The notes beneath the pieces are model-generated. The model saw only the letters and a program-made list of their open reading frames with translations. It had not been told where the DNA came from and made no database searches. Made by a program: the position numbers and the translations under genes. This document shows, in pieces, positions 1 to 7,418 of a DNA stretch of 38,079 bases (position 1 is its first letter; each line of letters opens with the position of its first letter). The stretch comes from Nitrospirota bacterium. Lineage in GTDB: Bacteria; Nitrospirota; Thermodesulfovibrionia; Thermodesulfovibrionales; JdFR-85. The stretch covers positions 1-38,079 of the forward strand of contig JAYWMQ010000019.1 in assembly GCA_035873375.1 (NCBI GenBank), written 5' to 3'.

Positions 1-61
1 TTTAGGTTTTATGATGGGACTGATCGAGGCATTCATACTATTAAATCAGCGCTTCGAGAGA

Positions 62-1204
62 TTAACAGGCAAAAATGTAATTCGTCAATGGATAAGATGG
101 GGCTCTATGCAACTCATAGAAAAACCTCGCTTGTTTTAGGATTAGATTCAAAATGTGACATGCGGTTCTTTGAATATGATCATACGTATAAACTACGACA
201 GACTTTGTCAGGGTTTCCTTTTCACAAATCAGCTTAAGCTGGTTTGGCGTTAAATCACTTCCAATTATCAGAATGCACTTGGGATTTTCGAATAAGAGTC
301 CTTTCTCATCTTTAAGATAATTGCGTTGCCTATACACAAAACTCAAATATCGCTCCGATTGATTCCATGCATCGTTAAATGACGAGGAAAAATTATCTTT
401 CTGCTTGAAACAAGTTAGTAAAGGTTGCTTGATTTCAATAATATCTCGGGAATTATCATGACATCGGACAGCGGTGAAATCAGGTATATTCTCGTCATCA
501 AGGTTAGTGTGTCGGTCTATACTTTTGTATTGCCCGCCGAGCATCCAAGGATGTTCATGAAAAAGTTCCTGATATTTAGATTCCACCTCACACTTTGATT
601 CAATATATTGATTGAGTTGTTTGAAACCGTTCGACATTTCCGTGAAATTGTCCTCATTAGTTTTCATCCCCTCAGAGTCATAAACTAACGATTCCATGCC
701 CAATAATAATAAAGCTTGTTGGGCTAAAACCTTATCTACGCGAAATTGCCTTGGCTCTTGGCTGATATGCAAAGGGCCGAAGTCATAAAATAGCGACTTT
801 TTCCATCCTAAAGACCTTACAACTATGACTCCTACAGAATCTGGGATTTCTACTCCCAAATCTATAGAGTCGATAGCGCCAATGTCCTTTTGGTAAATTG
901 GTTCTCCTTTTTCAACATCCCTGTTAACTTTGATTTTTGCCTTTATTTCAAGTTCGTTAACATATGCGACACCGGTCAGATCATGATTTATAAGCACTAA
1001 AAGGTGGTCAATTTGGGATGGGGGCGGGAAATTTGGTATATTCTCAAAAACCATTGATTGCATATCTTCAAGACGCGTAACCAAAAGGTTAGAGTCAAGT
1101 GGTCCTATGAGCTCAGTCGTCATCACTTTGACTATCTCTTCCTTGACTGCGAAGCTTAAAGAAATACCAGCTGGCCTCACTTTTAGCTTAAACTCTTTTG
1201 GCAT
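62..1204 (-). CDS. Shedu-like (DUF4263) anti-phage nuclease
   Basis: A 380-residue protein whose C-terminal half has the layout of the Shedu/SduA nuclease domain (DUF4263, PD-(D/E)XK fold): an HPWML stretch near residue 218, PDF at 241-243, EIK at 257-259 and a Q-x3-Y pair at 282-286, then a strand-rich end (ILIIGSD near 311). Shedu proteins are single-gene phage-defence nucleases acting in the cytoplasm. The N-terminal 200 residues are of unrecognised type, as is usual in Shedu, where this part varies and probably senses the trigger. The ATG is preceded by AGAGGA at good spacing. The gene is the last visible member of a cassette array: an attC site lies directly upstream. The last 25 residues may be replaced sequence, because no attC follows before the window edge. 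Family call fairly sure; activity is inferred. Confidence 0.75.
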   Translation of the reverse strand: MPKEFKLKVRPAGISLSFAVKEEIVKVMTTELIGPLDSNLLVTRLEDMQSMVFENIPNFPPPSQIDHLLVLINHDLTGVAYVNELEIKAKIKVNRDVEKGEPIYQKDIGAIDSIDLGVEIPDSVGVIVVRSLGWKKSLFYDFGPLHISQEPRQFRVDKVLAQQALLLLGMESLVYDSEGMKTNEDNFTEMSNGFKQLNQYIESKCEVESKYQELFHEHPWMLGGQYKSIDRHTNLDDENIPDFTAVRCHDNSRDIIEIKQPLLTCFKQKDNFSSSFNDAWNQSERYLSFVYRQRNYLKDEKGLLFENPKCILIIGSDLTPNQLKLICEKETLTKSVVVYTYDHIQRTACHILNLILKQARFFYELHRAPSYPLTNYIFAC

Positions 1205-1221
1205 GATTCCTCTTTAGATGT

Positions 1222-1294
1222 GGCTAACGGCCTGCGTGAGGGGCGCGAATGAAGCGTTGCGAAATGAGCGTCCCTCTCGACGCCGTTGTTAGGG
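1222..1294 (-). other. attC recombination site of an integron cassette
   Basis: On the minus strand the site starts with CCCTAACAACGGCG and ends with GGCCGTTAGCC, 73 bp apart. The arms form an imperfect hairpin with unpaired bases, the normal build of an attC (59-base element). The outer AAC and GTT triplets pair. The TAA stop of the upstream nuclease gene (1289-1291) lies inside the CCCTAAC core, typical of compact integron cassettes. It ends the PUA-nuclease cassette and opens the Shedu cassette. Confidence 0.85.
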
Positions 1295-2209
1295 ATTCTC
1301 TTTCAACTTGAATGACACACTGTAGTACCGCACGTCAATGTTGTTTGTCATCTCCAAGGCATACGTCAGTTTTGGGTCATGGTTGCGGCAAATGACAAGC
1401 CCTCTGACAGTCTGTCCGTTTTCGCATAGGTTTCTCTTGACCCATCCCATATAGCGAAGAATTTGCCCCACGACACGATCTGAAGGCCGCCCCTTCTTCA
1501 GTTCAATCACTATAAACGCTTTCGTCTTCTCCTCAGTCGCAAGGATGTCAATGGGGCCAATGTCTGTTGTATACTGCTGACCGTCATTGCCCTCTGAGTC
1601 CTCAAATACGCGGAGATGGCCCTTGAAGATCGTATCGAAGTTGCTGACAATGAAATCCTCCAGATACTTCTCTAGGACGAACTCGCTTGGATCTTCCACT
1701 TCCGGTTCGGCTTCCGGTGGAGCAATGGGTGGACCAGAGCCCTCAACTACACTCCTGAACTGCTCTTCCGAGAACTCGGCAAGCGTATGCATCGGAAAGA
1801 CAATGCTGGGGAATGACTTGTCGCGGGGCTCTGCCTGCCATGCAACATCGAGAAAGCCAGGATGTTCAACATGCTGATTCCTGCCGGGTGAGAAAACGGC
1901 TGGACCCGTGATTTTGCCAATACCCGTCAGTGTCTTCCTTCCTCTCCTTGCGATTACGTAGTCTCCTGGCAGCATCTCGTGGTAGAACGACCACAGCATG
2001 TTTGTGTACAGCCCTTTGGTCTGAGAGGGTTTATCGGGGTAGGTTCTCGCAACGGCTTCCGCCAACTCATCTCTGGTCATGGCTGTAACGTCGCCAAGTT
2101 GCTTCCAGCCAATGGATATCACATTTTGGGCAAGATCGAATTGCCAGACCTTGCCGAACAGATCCGCTGGTTTCGATTCGACAGGAGCCATTACCCAGTA
2201 GCGTGACAT
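1289..2209 (-). CDS. PUA-like/NucS-like (PD-(D/E)XK) predicted restriction nuclease
   Basis: A 306-residue two-domain protein. Residues about 1-110 (start YWVMAPVES, later MLPGDYVIARRG) resemble EVE/PUA-type domains that read modified bases. Residues about 175-300 resemble the NucS/DUF91 endonuclease core: acidic D221 in GPIDIL, E236 and K238 in IELKKG, and Q249 in the QILRYMGW helix. Together this suggests a single-protein modification-dependent (type IV-like) restriction enzyme, but the substrate is not visible. I chose the ATG at 2209 because GGGAGG sits 8 nt upstream; an in-frame start 7 codons earlier lacks a ribosome site. The gene is bounded by attC sites on both sides and its stop codon is in the attC core, so it is a complete mobile cassette. 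GC content is higher than in the flanking cassettes, pointing to a different origin. Confidence 0.7.
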   Translation of the reverse strand: MSRYWVMAPVESKPADLFGKVWQFDLAQNVISIGWKQLGDVTAMTRDELAEAVARTYPDKPSQTKGLYTNMLWSFYHEMLPGDYVIARRGRKTLTGIGKITGPAVFSPGRNQHVEHPGFLDVAWQAEPRDKSFPSIVFPMHTLAEFSEEQFRSVVEGSGPPIAPPEAEPEVEDPSEFVLEKYLEDFIVSNFDTIFKGHLRVFEDSEGNDGQQYTTDIGPIDILATEEKTKAFIVIELKKGRPSDRVVGQILRYMGWVKRNLCENGQTVRGLVICRNHDPKLTYALEMTNNIDVRYYSVSFKLKENP

Positions 2210-2231
2210 CTCGTATCCTCCCTTCTGCAAT

Positions 2232-2303
2232 CCCTAACGACGCCAATAACCGGATTTTTGCGTAGCGTAGCAAAAAGTCCGAGTTAATTGGCATTGTTAG
2301 GGC
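2232..2303 (-). other. attC recombination site of an integron cassette
   Basis: Minus strand: GCCCTAACAATGCCAAT at the start and TTGGCGTCGTTAGGG at the end, 72 bp in all. The seven-base outer cores CCCTAAC and GTTAGGG are perfectly complementary. The inner arms (CCAATTAAC with GTTATTGG, TTTTTGC with GCAAAAA) pair with a few extrahelical bases and close on a short loop. This is the textbook attC fold. The stop TAA of the membrane-protein gene (2297-2299) lies within the first core. Confidence 0.92.
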
Positions 2304-2704
2304 TCAAATTCTGCTTTAACTTCACCATTTTTCTTTCTCTTGACCGCTTCTGCAAAAAATATCCCTATAGTCCCAGCTAAGTTGGAAATAATAAAAAGCA
2401 GCCAAAGAGAGAATGTACCTTCAGCTTTTAATATTCCAACTTTATCAAGAAAAATTGAAATGGCTGACATTAACCCGATAATTATTAACATGCCACTAGC
2501 TGTTCGCATCACTTCTTCAGCTGAGCTATCTGGCGACCCTAAAGCGTACAGAATAAAACCTCCAACATAGCACAGTAAGTACAAAAGCCAGAAGGTAAAT
2601 ACAGACCCTTGAACTTCAACACCAAAGGGAGATATAAATAACACTATTCCGCTAATTACCCCAAGCGATATTAGTATAATTCCAGCAACTCTAAAAATAA
2701 ACAT
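2297..2704 (-). CDS. Cassette-encoded four-TM membrane protein, unknown function
   Basis: A 135-residue very hydrophobic protein with four predicted membrane segments (about residues 5-27, 37-57, 68-87, 100-120), a short charged loop (SPDSSAEEV) and a basic-acidic tail (KRKKNGEVKAEFEP). No family is recognised. The ATG has AAAAGGAG five bases upstream. The gene sits between a GTTAGGGC cassette boundary 17 bases upstream and an attC that supplies its stop codon, so it is the first cassette of this array. Small membrane proteins of this size in cassette arrays can be defence effectors or TA toxins, but nothing in the sequence proves that. Confidence 0.7.
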   Translation of the reverse strand: MFIFRVAGIILISLGVISGIVLFISPFGVEVQGSVFTFWLLYLLCYVGGFILYALGSPDSSAEEVMRTASGMLIIIGLMSAISIFLDKVGILKAEGTFSLWLLFIISNLAGTIGIFFAEAVKRKKNGEVKAEFEP

Positions 2705-2720
2705 TTTTCTCCTTTTTATA

Positions 2721-2781
2721 GCCCTAACAAGTTAATGTACAGTTTTCTGTATAATACCAAAATCACCACAAAAAATATCAA
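2721..2781 (-). promoter_or_regulatory. First cassette boundary (attI-like half site) with Pc-like promoter
   Basis: On the minus strand GTTAGGGC (2728-2721) is the insertion-type core in front of the first cassette. No partner CCTAAC core lies within 150 bp upstream, so this is an attI-like or orphan half site rather than a full attC. Upstream TTGATA (2781-2776) and TATTAT (2756-2751), 19 bp apart, could be a weak cassette promoter. A TACAG-TTTT-CTGTA inverted repeat (2738-2751) overlaps the -10. No integrase gene is found to the right of it. The remainder to 3040 holds no gene I can support, only a short imperfect palindrome around 2922-2948. Confidence 0.45.
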
Positions 2782-3042
2782 AGCATAAAAGTCAACAGGC
2801 AGGCGGGGGCAACAGATTTTTCTTGATTTCTATGTGCTTGCAATCTTTAAGCAGTCCTATATCTCCCGTTTTGTAATGATATACCAAAAACCGGATATCT
2901 ACTGTTTTCGATATTTCTCCTGTCACCTGTCTGGCATCTGCACAGGCAGGTAAAAATTCGCCCAAATATCATTTCCAGGAGTTGCAACAGGAAGAGTCCT
3001 TTTTAATCCAAGCTCGGAGTTTATTTTCCAACTCATTGTTAT

Positions 3043-3079
3043 TTGATTTTCATTCATACTATAGACTATAATTATAGTC
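3043..3079 (+). promoter_or_regulatory. Toxin-antitoxin promoter with palindromic operator
   Basis: TTGATT (3043-3048) and TATAAT (3067-3072), 18 bp apart, make a good promoter for the downstream pair. A perfect 16-bp palindrome, GACTATAATTATAGTC (3064-3079), covers the -10. YefM/Phd antitoxins repress their own operons through palindromes placed like this, so it is the likely autoregulatory operator. Confidence 0.6.
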
Positions 3080-3121
3080 AAGACAGAAAGCCGCGGAATG
3101 ACAGAAATAAGGAGGAATGCC

Positions 3122-3394
3122 ATGACAAAGACTATCCCGCTTGCAGAGGCAAAAAAGAGCCTGTCTGCAATTGTAAGAGACGTTGATGAAAAATATGACC
3201 GTTTTGCCATAACCAAAAACGGCGTTGAGAAAGCCGTTATTCTCAGCAGTGATGAATTTGAAGGCCTGATGGAGACACTCGATATTCTCTCCCGTGAAGA
3301 AGAGAGAGAAGCGATAGCACGTGCAAAAAAACAGGTAAGAAAAGGCAAAACCATATCCCTTAGTGATTTTAAATCAAGGTTAAAGCTTAAATGA
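3122..3394 (+). CDS. Phd/YefM-family antitoxin
   Basis: A 90-residue antitoxin. The N-terminal half (TIPLAEAKKSLSAIVRDV, then FAITKNGVEKAVILSSDEFEGL) is the standard Phd/YefM DNA-binding fold; the charged helical C-terminus (EEEREAIARAKKQ..., ending SRLKLK) is the part that normally wraps the toxin. The start at 3122 is chosen because AAGGAGG lies 6 nt upstream; an earlier in-frame ATG at 3098 has no such site. It overlaps the toxin gene by four bases (ATGA), so the pair is translationally coupled. It is plus-strand and not flanked by attC, so it is not clearly part of the neighbouring cassette array. Confidence 0.85.
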   Translation: MTKTIPLAEAKKSLSAIVRDVDEKYDRFAITKNGVEKAVILSSDEFEGLMETLDILSREEEREAIARAKKQVRKGKTISLSDFKSRLKLK

Positions 3395-3651
3395 CCCACA
3401 GGATTGAGCTTGCAGGAGAGGCGGAATCCGACCTTGAATTTCTCCATGAGGCAGACAGAAAGCTATTTGGAAAGATACTTGCCAAGATAGAATTTCTCTC
3501 TGATAATCCAAAAGAGGGCAAGCCGCTTGCCGGGAACCACAAAGGCGAATTCTCTTTCAGGGTCGGTAATTACCGCATTGTCTATGAGCTTGATAACACC
3601 AGGCATATTGTCTATATCCTCACTGTAAAGCATCGGAAACATGTCTATTAA
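3391..3651 (+). CDS. RelE/ParE-family toxin
   Basis: An 86-residue toxin of the RelE/ParE superfamily: an N-terminal strand and helix with many acidic residues (ELAGEAESDLEFL), the LAGNHKGEFSFRVGNYRIVYEL core typical of RelE/YoeB-like mRNA interferases (residues about 47-67) and a basic C-terminus (VKHRKHVY). RelE toxins cut mRNA in the ribosomal A site; ParE relatives poison gyrase. The RVGNYRIVYE stretch favours RelE. It overlaps the antitoxin by ATGA and is full length. Confidence 0.85.
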   Translation: MTHRIELAGEAESDLEFLHEADRKLFGKILAKIEFLSDNPKEGKPLAGNHKGEFSFRVGNYRIVYELDNTRHIVYILTVKHRKHVY

Positions 3652-3809
3652 ATTCTCATCTCATACCCGCCTTGCCCAAAATCCGCACCCTTTTCCAACA
3701 TGCAAAACTTCTCCGGCCCTGATTAAACCCATAAACAGCAGCCGATAGACTATTGAAGAATTATCACTCTCTGCGGTGAAATACCGGGAAAGCTCCAGGA
3801 TTCGACATA

Positions 3810-4259
3810 TTATGAGAGACCCTGAATCAAGTTCAGGGTGACAATCTTTATTGATGGCGGATCCATTTTATAGTAGAGCTTTAATTCCTCGTAGAGTGCA
3901 GGATGCTTCTGTTTCAGCTTTGCAGGTTTTTTGAAAAACGCCTCTGTGATTACTGCAAAAAACTCCGCCGGATTGGTTGCTCCGTACGAGTCAATCACAT
4001 CCTTGTAATGTTTTTTCACCTTCTCAACGAGTTCCCCGTACTCCCTGCCCAGAATCCTCGCCCAGGCAACATAGCTGGAGCCCCGATCAAGAATCGGTCC
4101 ACCATCAGCGCGGCCATCCTCCTGATCCAGTTGGTGTGAAAATTCATGAAGAACAACATTGTGTCCGTCTCTGATATCCACGGACTCCTGCTTGACATGA
4201 TCCCAGGCCAGCACGAGTTCGCCGCTGTTCCATGACTCGCCAAGCCTGGCACTGCACAC
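3810..4259 (-). pseudogene. mtfA: 5'-truncated mtfA-like zinc peptidase
   Basis: 149 residues match the C-terminal part of MtfA (Mlc titration factor A), a cytoplasmic zinc peptidase: SWNSGELVLAW, the HEFSHQLD zinc motif (HExxH) and NPAEFFAVITEAFF, which carries the third zinc ligand. Full-length MtfA is about 260 residues; the N-terminal half is missing. In the same frame the sequence upstream runs into the palindromic repeat at 4289-4320, so the break coincides with that element. The last residues (TLNLIQGLS) are encoded by another palindromic repeat at 3819-3839. The listed start is a GTG without a ribosome site. The active-site motif is intact, but expression as a working enzyme is doubtful. 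Confidence 0.75.
3819..3839. repeat. Short palindromic repeat (ACCCTGAA/TTCAGGGT)
   Basis: ACCCTGAA and TTCAGGGT are perfect inverted repeats around a 5-base loop. This motif is of the dispersed-repeat type found in many bacterial genomes. Here it supplies the C-terminal codons of the mtfA fragment and may act as its transcription end. Confidence 0.6.
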
Positions 4260-4288
4260 CGTCCCCCTACCTATAAATCCAATATTCT

Positions 4289-4320
4289 CCCCTCTATCAA
4301 GAGGGGATTAAGGGGTGTGT
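4289..4320. repeat. Dispersed palindromic repeat, copy A
   Basis: CCCCTCT-ATCA-AGAGGGG forms a 7-bp stem, followed by ATTAAGGGGTGTGT. The identical 32-bp core recurs at 24247-24278, and a diverged inverted copy lies at 24150-24180. It looks like a REP/MITE-like element and sits exactly where the mtfA reading frame loses similarity. The 120 bases from 4321 to 4448 hold no recognisable gene. Confidence 0.75.
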
Positions 4321-4448
4321 GCCTCTTCTCTTTTCCTTCCATTTCCCCGGCTCTTATTCAGAAAAACCTCTTTGTCTGTAATATCTGCCTCTTAACCAGC
4401 TAAAAAACTCTGCCTTTATTTGCCGGTCAGCCTGCCGGCATACAAAAC

Positions 4449-4625
4449 TCACGTCTTATGCTCTTCTCTCTTTTCTTCTTCGTCTCTCTTTTCTTCTGCC
4501 TTTATACTCAGATCCCTCACAAAGTCAGGACACCTTATATCCTTACCTGATATGGAAAACTTTTTTTGGCAGGTGGCCCTCCACGCACAGACAGAACATA
4601 TTTCCACAAGTTTCTCCTCCTTCAT
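4449..4625 (-). CDS. Small Cys4 (zinc-ribbon-like) protein
   Basis: A 58-residue protein with cysteines arranged C-x2-C-x5-C-x12-C-P-D-F (EICSVCAWRATCQ, then RCPDFVRDL), followed by a highly charged tail (KAEEKRDEEEKREEHKT). The spacing suggests a zinc or Fe-S site. The ATG at 4625 overlaps the stop of the upstream nuclease-fold gene as ATGA, so translation is coupled; a GTG two codons earlier is possible. The function is unknown. It resembles, in its final C-P-x-F module, three other small proteins in this window. Confidence 0.65.
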   Translation of the reverse strand: MKEEKLVEICSVCAWRATCQKKFSISGKDIRCPDFVRDLSIKAEEKRDEEEKREEHKT

Positions 4626-5461
4626 AGACACCTCCTCCTCAGATAATAGCTTAACAGAGTCTCTATATTCCCTTCAATGGACGGCTTTGAGTTGATTATA
4701 AAGACCCTGTCCTCTATAGTGAAAAGTTCAGCCTTCAGTCTCCTCACCTGCGGGGGATTTTCAACCCTACTCCTCAGCTCATCCTCAAACATGACAACAA
4801 GCTTGTCCTTCATCCTCAGGTGGGTATCCATCAAAAAGACCGCCATGTCAGGGCAGAGGTCCTGGGTCCTTGACCAGAAGGCGCTTATCTCGGAGGCATA
4901 TATCTGTCTTGGCGGTGATGATTTTACCTCCATGTACAGAAGTCCGCTGTCAAGTTTAGCGATAAGATCATAATCACCGCCAACCCGCCGCCCCCTGAAC
5001 CTGATACCCCAGATGGTCTCCATCCTGAACTCCCGCTTCAATATCTCTGCAACAAACCACTCAAGGGTCTCACCAAAGCTCTTAATCGGTCGCTTCCTGA
5101 GTCTGTACCCTCCCGAGACCTTTTCAATCAGACCGGTTTTCAGTAGATAATCAATATATTCATCGGTAACCTCTGCCGTTGCATATCTCGTTACATCCTG
5201 AAGTGTGAATCCATCCTGATGCTTTATAATGTCCCTTAAGAAGAGCCTGAAGGAGTATCTCTTCATGGTCTCATAGTAAGAGTCAATATATTTTTCACTC
5301 GGGACAAGAAGATCTTCGGCAGGCTCTTTCTTATAAATACAGAAGCCCCGTCTCTTAAGGAGGGCCTCAAGCGGAGGAGTCAGTTCGGTAAGCCTCTGCC
5401 TCAGGAGCGCTATCTCTTCTCTCAGTCTCTCGCACTCCTTTTCCGGCTGTCCCATTTTCAT
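4622..5461 (-). CDS. Coiled-coil/winged-helix/PD-(D/E)XK-like conserved protein
   Basis: A 279-residue protein: an N-terminal coiled coil (ECERLREEIALLRQRL), a middle winged-helix-like region with repeated short helices (FTLQDVTRYATAEVTDEY, then GGYRLRKRPI), and a C-terminal nuclease-like core, GGDYDLIAKLDSGLLYMEVK. The spaced D and E-x-K of that core match the PD-(D/E)XK pattern of restriction-like nucleases. No symbol is recognised. The ATG at 5461 is preferred over a GTG 22 codons upstream because TATACT ends 6 nt before it, suggesting a leaderless message. It is divergent from the LipM-like gene and coupled to the small Cys4 gene. A DNA repair or housekeeping nuclease is as likely as defence. 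Confidence 0.65.
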   Translation of the reverse strand: MKMGQPEKECERLREEIALLRQRLTELTPPLEALLKRRGFCIYKKEPAEDLLVPSEKYIDSYYETMKRYSFRLFLRDIIKHQDGFTLQDVTRYATAEVTDEYIDYLLKTGLIEKVSGGYRLRKRPIKSFGETLEWFVAEILKREFRMETIWGIRFRGRRVGGDYDLIAKLDSGLLYMEVKSSPPRQIYASEISAFWSRTQDLCPDMAVFLMDTHLRMKDKLVVMFEDELRSRVENPPQVRRLKAELFTIEDRVFIINSKPSIEGNIETLLSYYLRRRCL

Positions 5462-5556
5462 ACTATCAGTATATAATAAAATTCCGATGGTTTGTGAGTC
5501 GATACTGTAATTGAGAGGGGGATACACAGAAGAGTCTGAAGGAGTGCCTTTGCATT

Positions 5557-6351
5557 ATGGAATCAACCTGGAGATATATAGATACAGGCATCTCTGATGC
5601 CTCCTGCAATATGGCCGTTGACGAGGCGATTGCAGAGATGGCCCTGAAGGGCAGGGTCCCACCTACGCTGAGGTTTTATGGCTGGGCTGTGCCGTCTGTA
5701 AGTCTGGGATGCTTTCAAAAGAGTGAAGAGATAGACAGGGGGTATTGCGAATACAGGGGCATCCCCATAGTAAGGCGGCCTACAGGAGGCCGGGCTATTT
5801 TGCATGGCAGGGAGGTTACCTACAGTTTCGCATCAAGGAATGCCGTGCCCCCTTTTTCTGAGGGCCTGCTGAGCAGCTACGGGCACCTGAGCAGGGCTTT
5901 TTACACTGCCCTTAAATCCCTCGGCATGGATGTGGAGATGAAGAATCGCAGGGAAAAGGGCCGCATACTTACAGGAAGCGCCCTCTGTTTCCAGTCCGTC
6001 TCATATGGTGAACTCTCCATCAACAAGCGGAAGGTAATCGGCTCGGCACAGAAGCGGTGGAAGGAGGGCTTCCTCCAGCAGGGCTCTATCCAGATGAAGA
6101 TAGACCCGGGGCTCATGGAACGGGTCTTCAGAAACGTTAATACCGAAAAAATATCCTTAACCATGACAGGGCTGACGGATCACTTGCCTACACTGTCACC
6201 TGATGAATTAAAGGGGGCTATTTTAGATGCCTTTGAAGAAATATTCGAGGTCAGTCTCCTGCCCATGGGGCTGACTGAAGAGGAGAAGATACTTGCCCTT
6301 CAGTTTCAAAGACAGAAATATCAGTCCCCTGAGTGGACGTATTGCCGTTGA
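5557..6351 (+). CDS. Lipoate/octanoate transferase of the LplA/LipM family
   Basis: A 264-residue member of the biotin/lipoate A/B protein ligase family, which attaches lipoyl or octanoyl groups to lysines of GcvH and 2-oxoacid dehydrogenase E2 proteins. Seen: RRPTGGRAILHGREVTYS (substrate-binding loop, residues about 73-90), the conserved lysine in KVIGSAQ near residue 160, and a cysteine in SALCFQSVSYGEL. A cysteine at this place is the nucleophile of LipM/LipL-type octanoyltransferases and is absent from ATP-dependent LplA ligases, so an octanoyl-ACP transferase is favoured. AAGGAG lies 12 nt before the ATG, a long but usable spacing. It converges with the membrane-protein gene at 6379. 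Confidence 0.8.
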   Translation: MESTWRYIDTGISDASCNMAVDEAIAEMALKGRVPPTLRFYGWAVPSVSLGCFQKSEEIDRGYCEYRGIPIVRRPTGGRAILHGREVTYSFASRNAVPPFSEGLLSSYGHLSRAFYTALKSLGMDVEMKNRREKGRILTGSALCFQSVSYGELSINKRKVIGSAQKRWKEGFLQQGSIQMKIDPGLMERVFRNVNTEKISLTMTGLTDHLPTLSPDELKGAILDAFEEIFEVSLLPMGLTEEEKILALQFQRQKYQSPEWTYCR

Positions 6352-6378
6352 AACGGAGATTTGTCATCAGGGTATTTG

Positions 6379-7335
6379 TCATCTAACATTGTCTTCCCCC
6401 TCTGTGATCTCTATGACCTCTGTGGTCTCTGAATCCTCAGTCAGGCCTGCGAGTTCCGTCTGATAATAATAAACAAAGGCTACTGCAAGTATAAACAGTC
6501 CCGCATATCCCTGCAGGGCATAGATTAAGAGCTGATATGGGAGGTTCAGGATTAACCCGATAAAGGGAACTACCTTCAGCGGCAACCCGGCCAATGCAAG
6601 GATGAGGCTGAAGATTATATATAGAGAGGCCATTATTACGTAAAGATAAAAGGCAGAGGGATTTTTCAATAAATATCTTGTTGTTTCAGTTACAGTAGCC
6701 ACCGGCCTTGAGTCCTTCAGGCTAATGGCAGCCAGGCCATAAACAGTCAATGAGAGAAGTCCGAAGAGGATGAAAAACCCTGAAACAACTCCTATGAGGG
6801 CAAAAAAGACGCCCAGGAACATGGAGAGAGCAAGGGACTGTGACTTTGCGTATGTAATGACAGCCGCAACAACTACGCCCGAGATTGCATAACACACAAT
6901 AATACCTATAGCAACAAGCCCCATAATGCTGATAAATCCGAGCACGGGGGAAAAGAGCCGCTTTCCCTCTTCAAAAAAGACCTTCATGCTGAATTTCTGC
7001 GACTCATCCCTGACAGTACGCGCAATAGTTCCTGCAGCAGCGGCAAAGGCATAAATCCCCGCTGTGGACACAATGAGTATATAAATGAGCAGCAGGAGAC
7101 CGCCAACGATTACTATACCGAAGTATTGGGTCATGAGGATATCAGGGGCACTTTCAATCCGGGAGAAAAACACAGGGCTGATCCCTATGATTAATAACGC
7201 AATGACAAGAGGGATTGCCACGATGAAGAAAAACCCTATACAGCTCAGCACTGTCACTGCAATCCGGACAAGCACAAGTTGCCAGTTACGGTTTGAAACT
7301 TTAAACCCCTGCTTTATTGCCTCCGAGTAAGTCAT
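6379..7335 (-). CDS. Multi-pass inner-membrane protein of unknown function
   Basis: A 318-residue protein with about six long hydrophobic segments (first near residues 20-47, then 65-90, 120-150, 160-195, 215-250, 260-290), separated by short loops. The tail is acidic (TEDSETTEVIEITEGEDNVR) and likely cytoplasmic. It resembles the membrane domain architecture seen in large families of uncharacterised permease-like proteins, with no motif that fixes a function. The start is set at the second ATG (7335): TATAAT (7348-7343) ends exactly 7 nt before it, and the first ATG overlaps that hexamer, so the message is probably leaderless. Confidence 0.6.
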   Translation of the reverse strand: MTYSEAIKQGFKVSNRNWQLVLVRIAVTVLSCIGFFFIVAIPLVIALLIIGISPVFFSRIESAPDILMTQYFGIVIVGGLLLLIYILIVSTAGIYAFAAAAGTIARTVRDESQKFSMKVFFEEGKRLFSPVLGFISIMGLVAIGIIVCYAISGVVVAAVITYAKSQSLALSMFLGVFFALIGVVSGFFILFGLLSLTVYGLAAISLKDSRPVATVTETTRYLLKNPSAFYLYVIMASLYIIFSLILALAGLPLKVVPFIGLILNLPYQLLIYALQGYAGLFILAVAFVYYYQTELAGLTEDSETTEVIEITEGEDNVR

Positions 7336-7342
7336 CCCCTTC

Positions 7343-7408
7343 ATTATAGCACAGGCTGACTTGCTGACTTGCTGCCGGCTTGACCCTGCCGGCTCTCATG
7401 GCTATAAT
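7343..7408. promoter_or_regulatory. Divergent promoters with leaderless-type spacing
   Basis: Minus strand: TGTGCTATAAT ends 7 nt before the ATG at 7335. Plus strand: TATAAT (7403-7408) lies 10 nt before the ATG at 7419. Neither gene has a clear ribosome binding site, so both messages are predicted to start at or a few bases before the start codon. The 65 bases between them also contain a GCCGGC-rich repeat. Confidence 0.45.
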
Positions 7409-7418
7409 AGCAGTAGTC

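Noticed and set aside
1-235. Open plus-strand frame from the window edge to a stop at 235
   Set aside because: It lies antisense to the Shedu gene, whose C-terminal strands match its family on the minus strand; the plus-strand product matches nothing I recognise.
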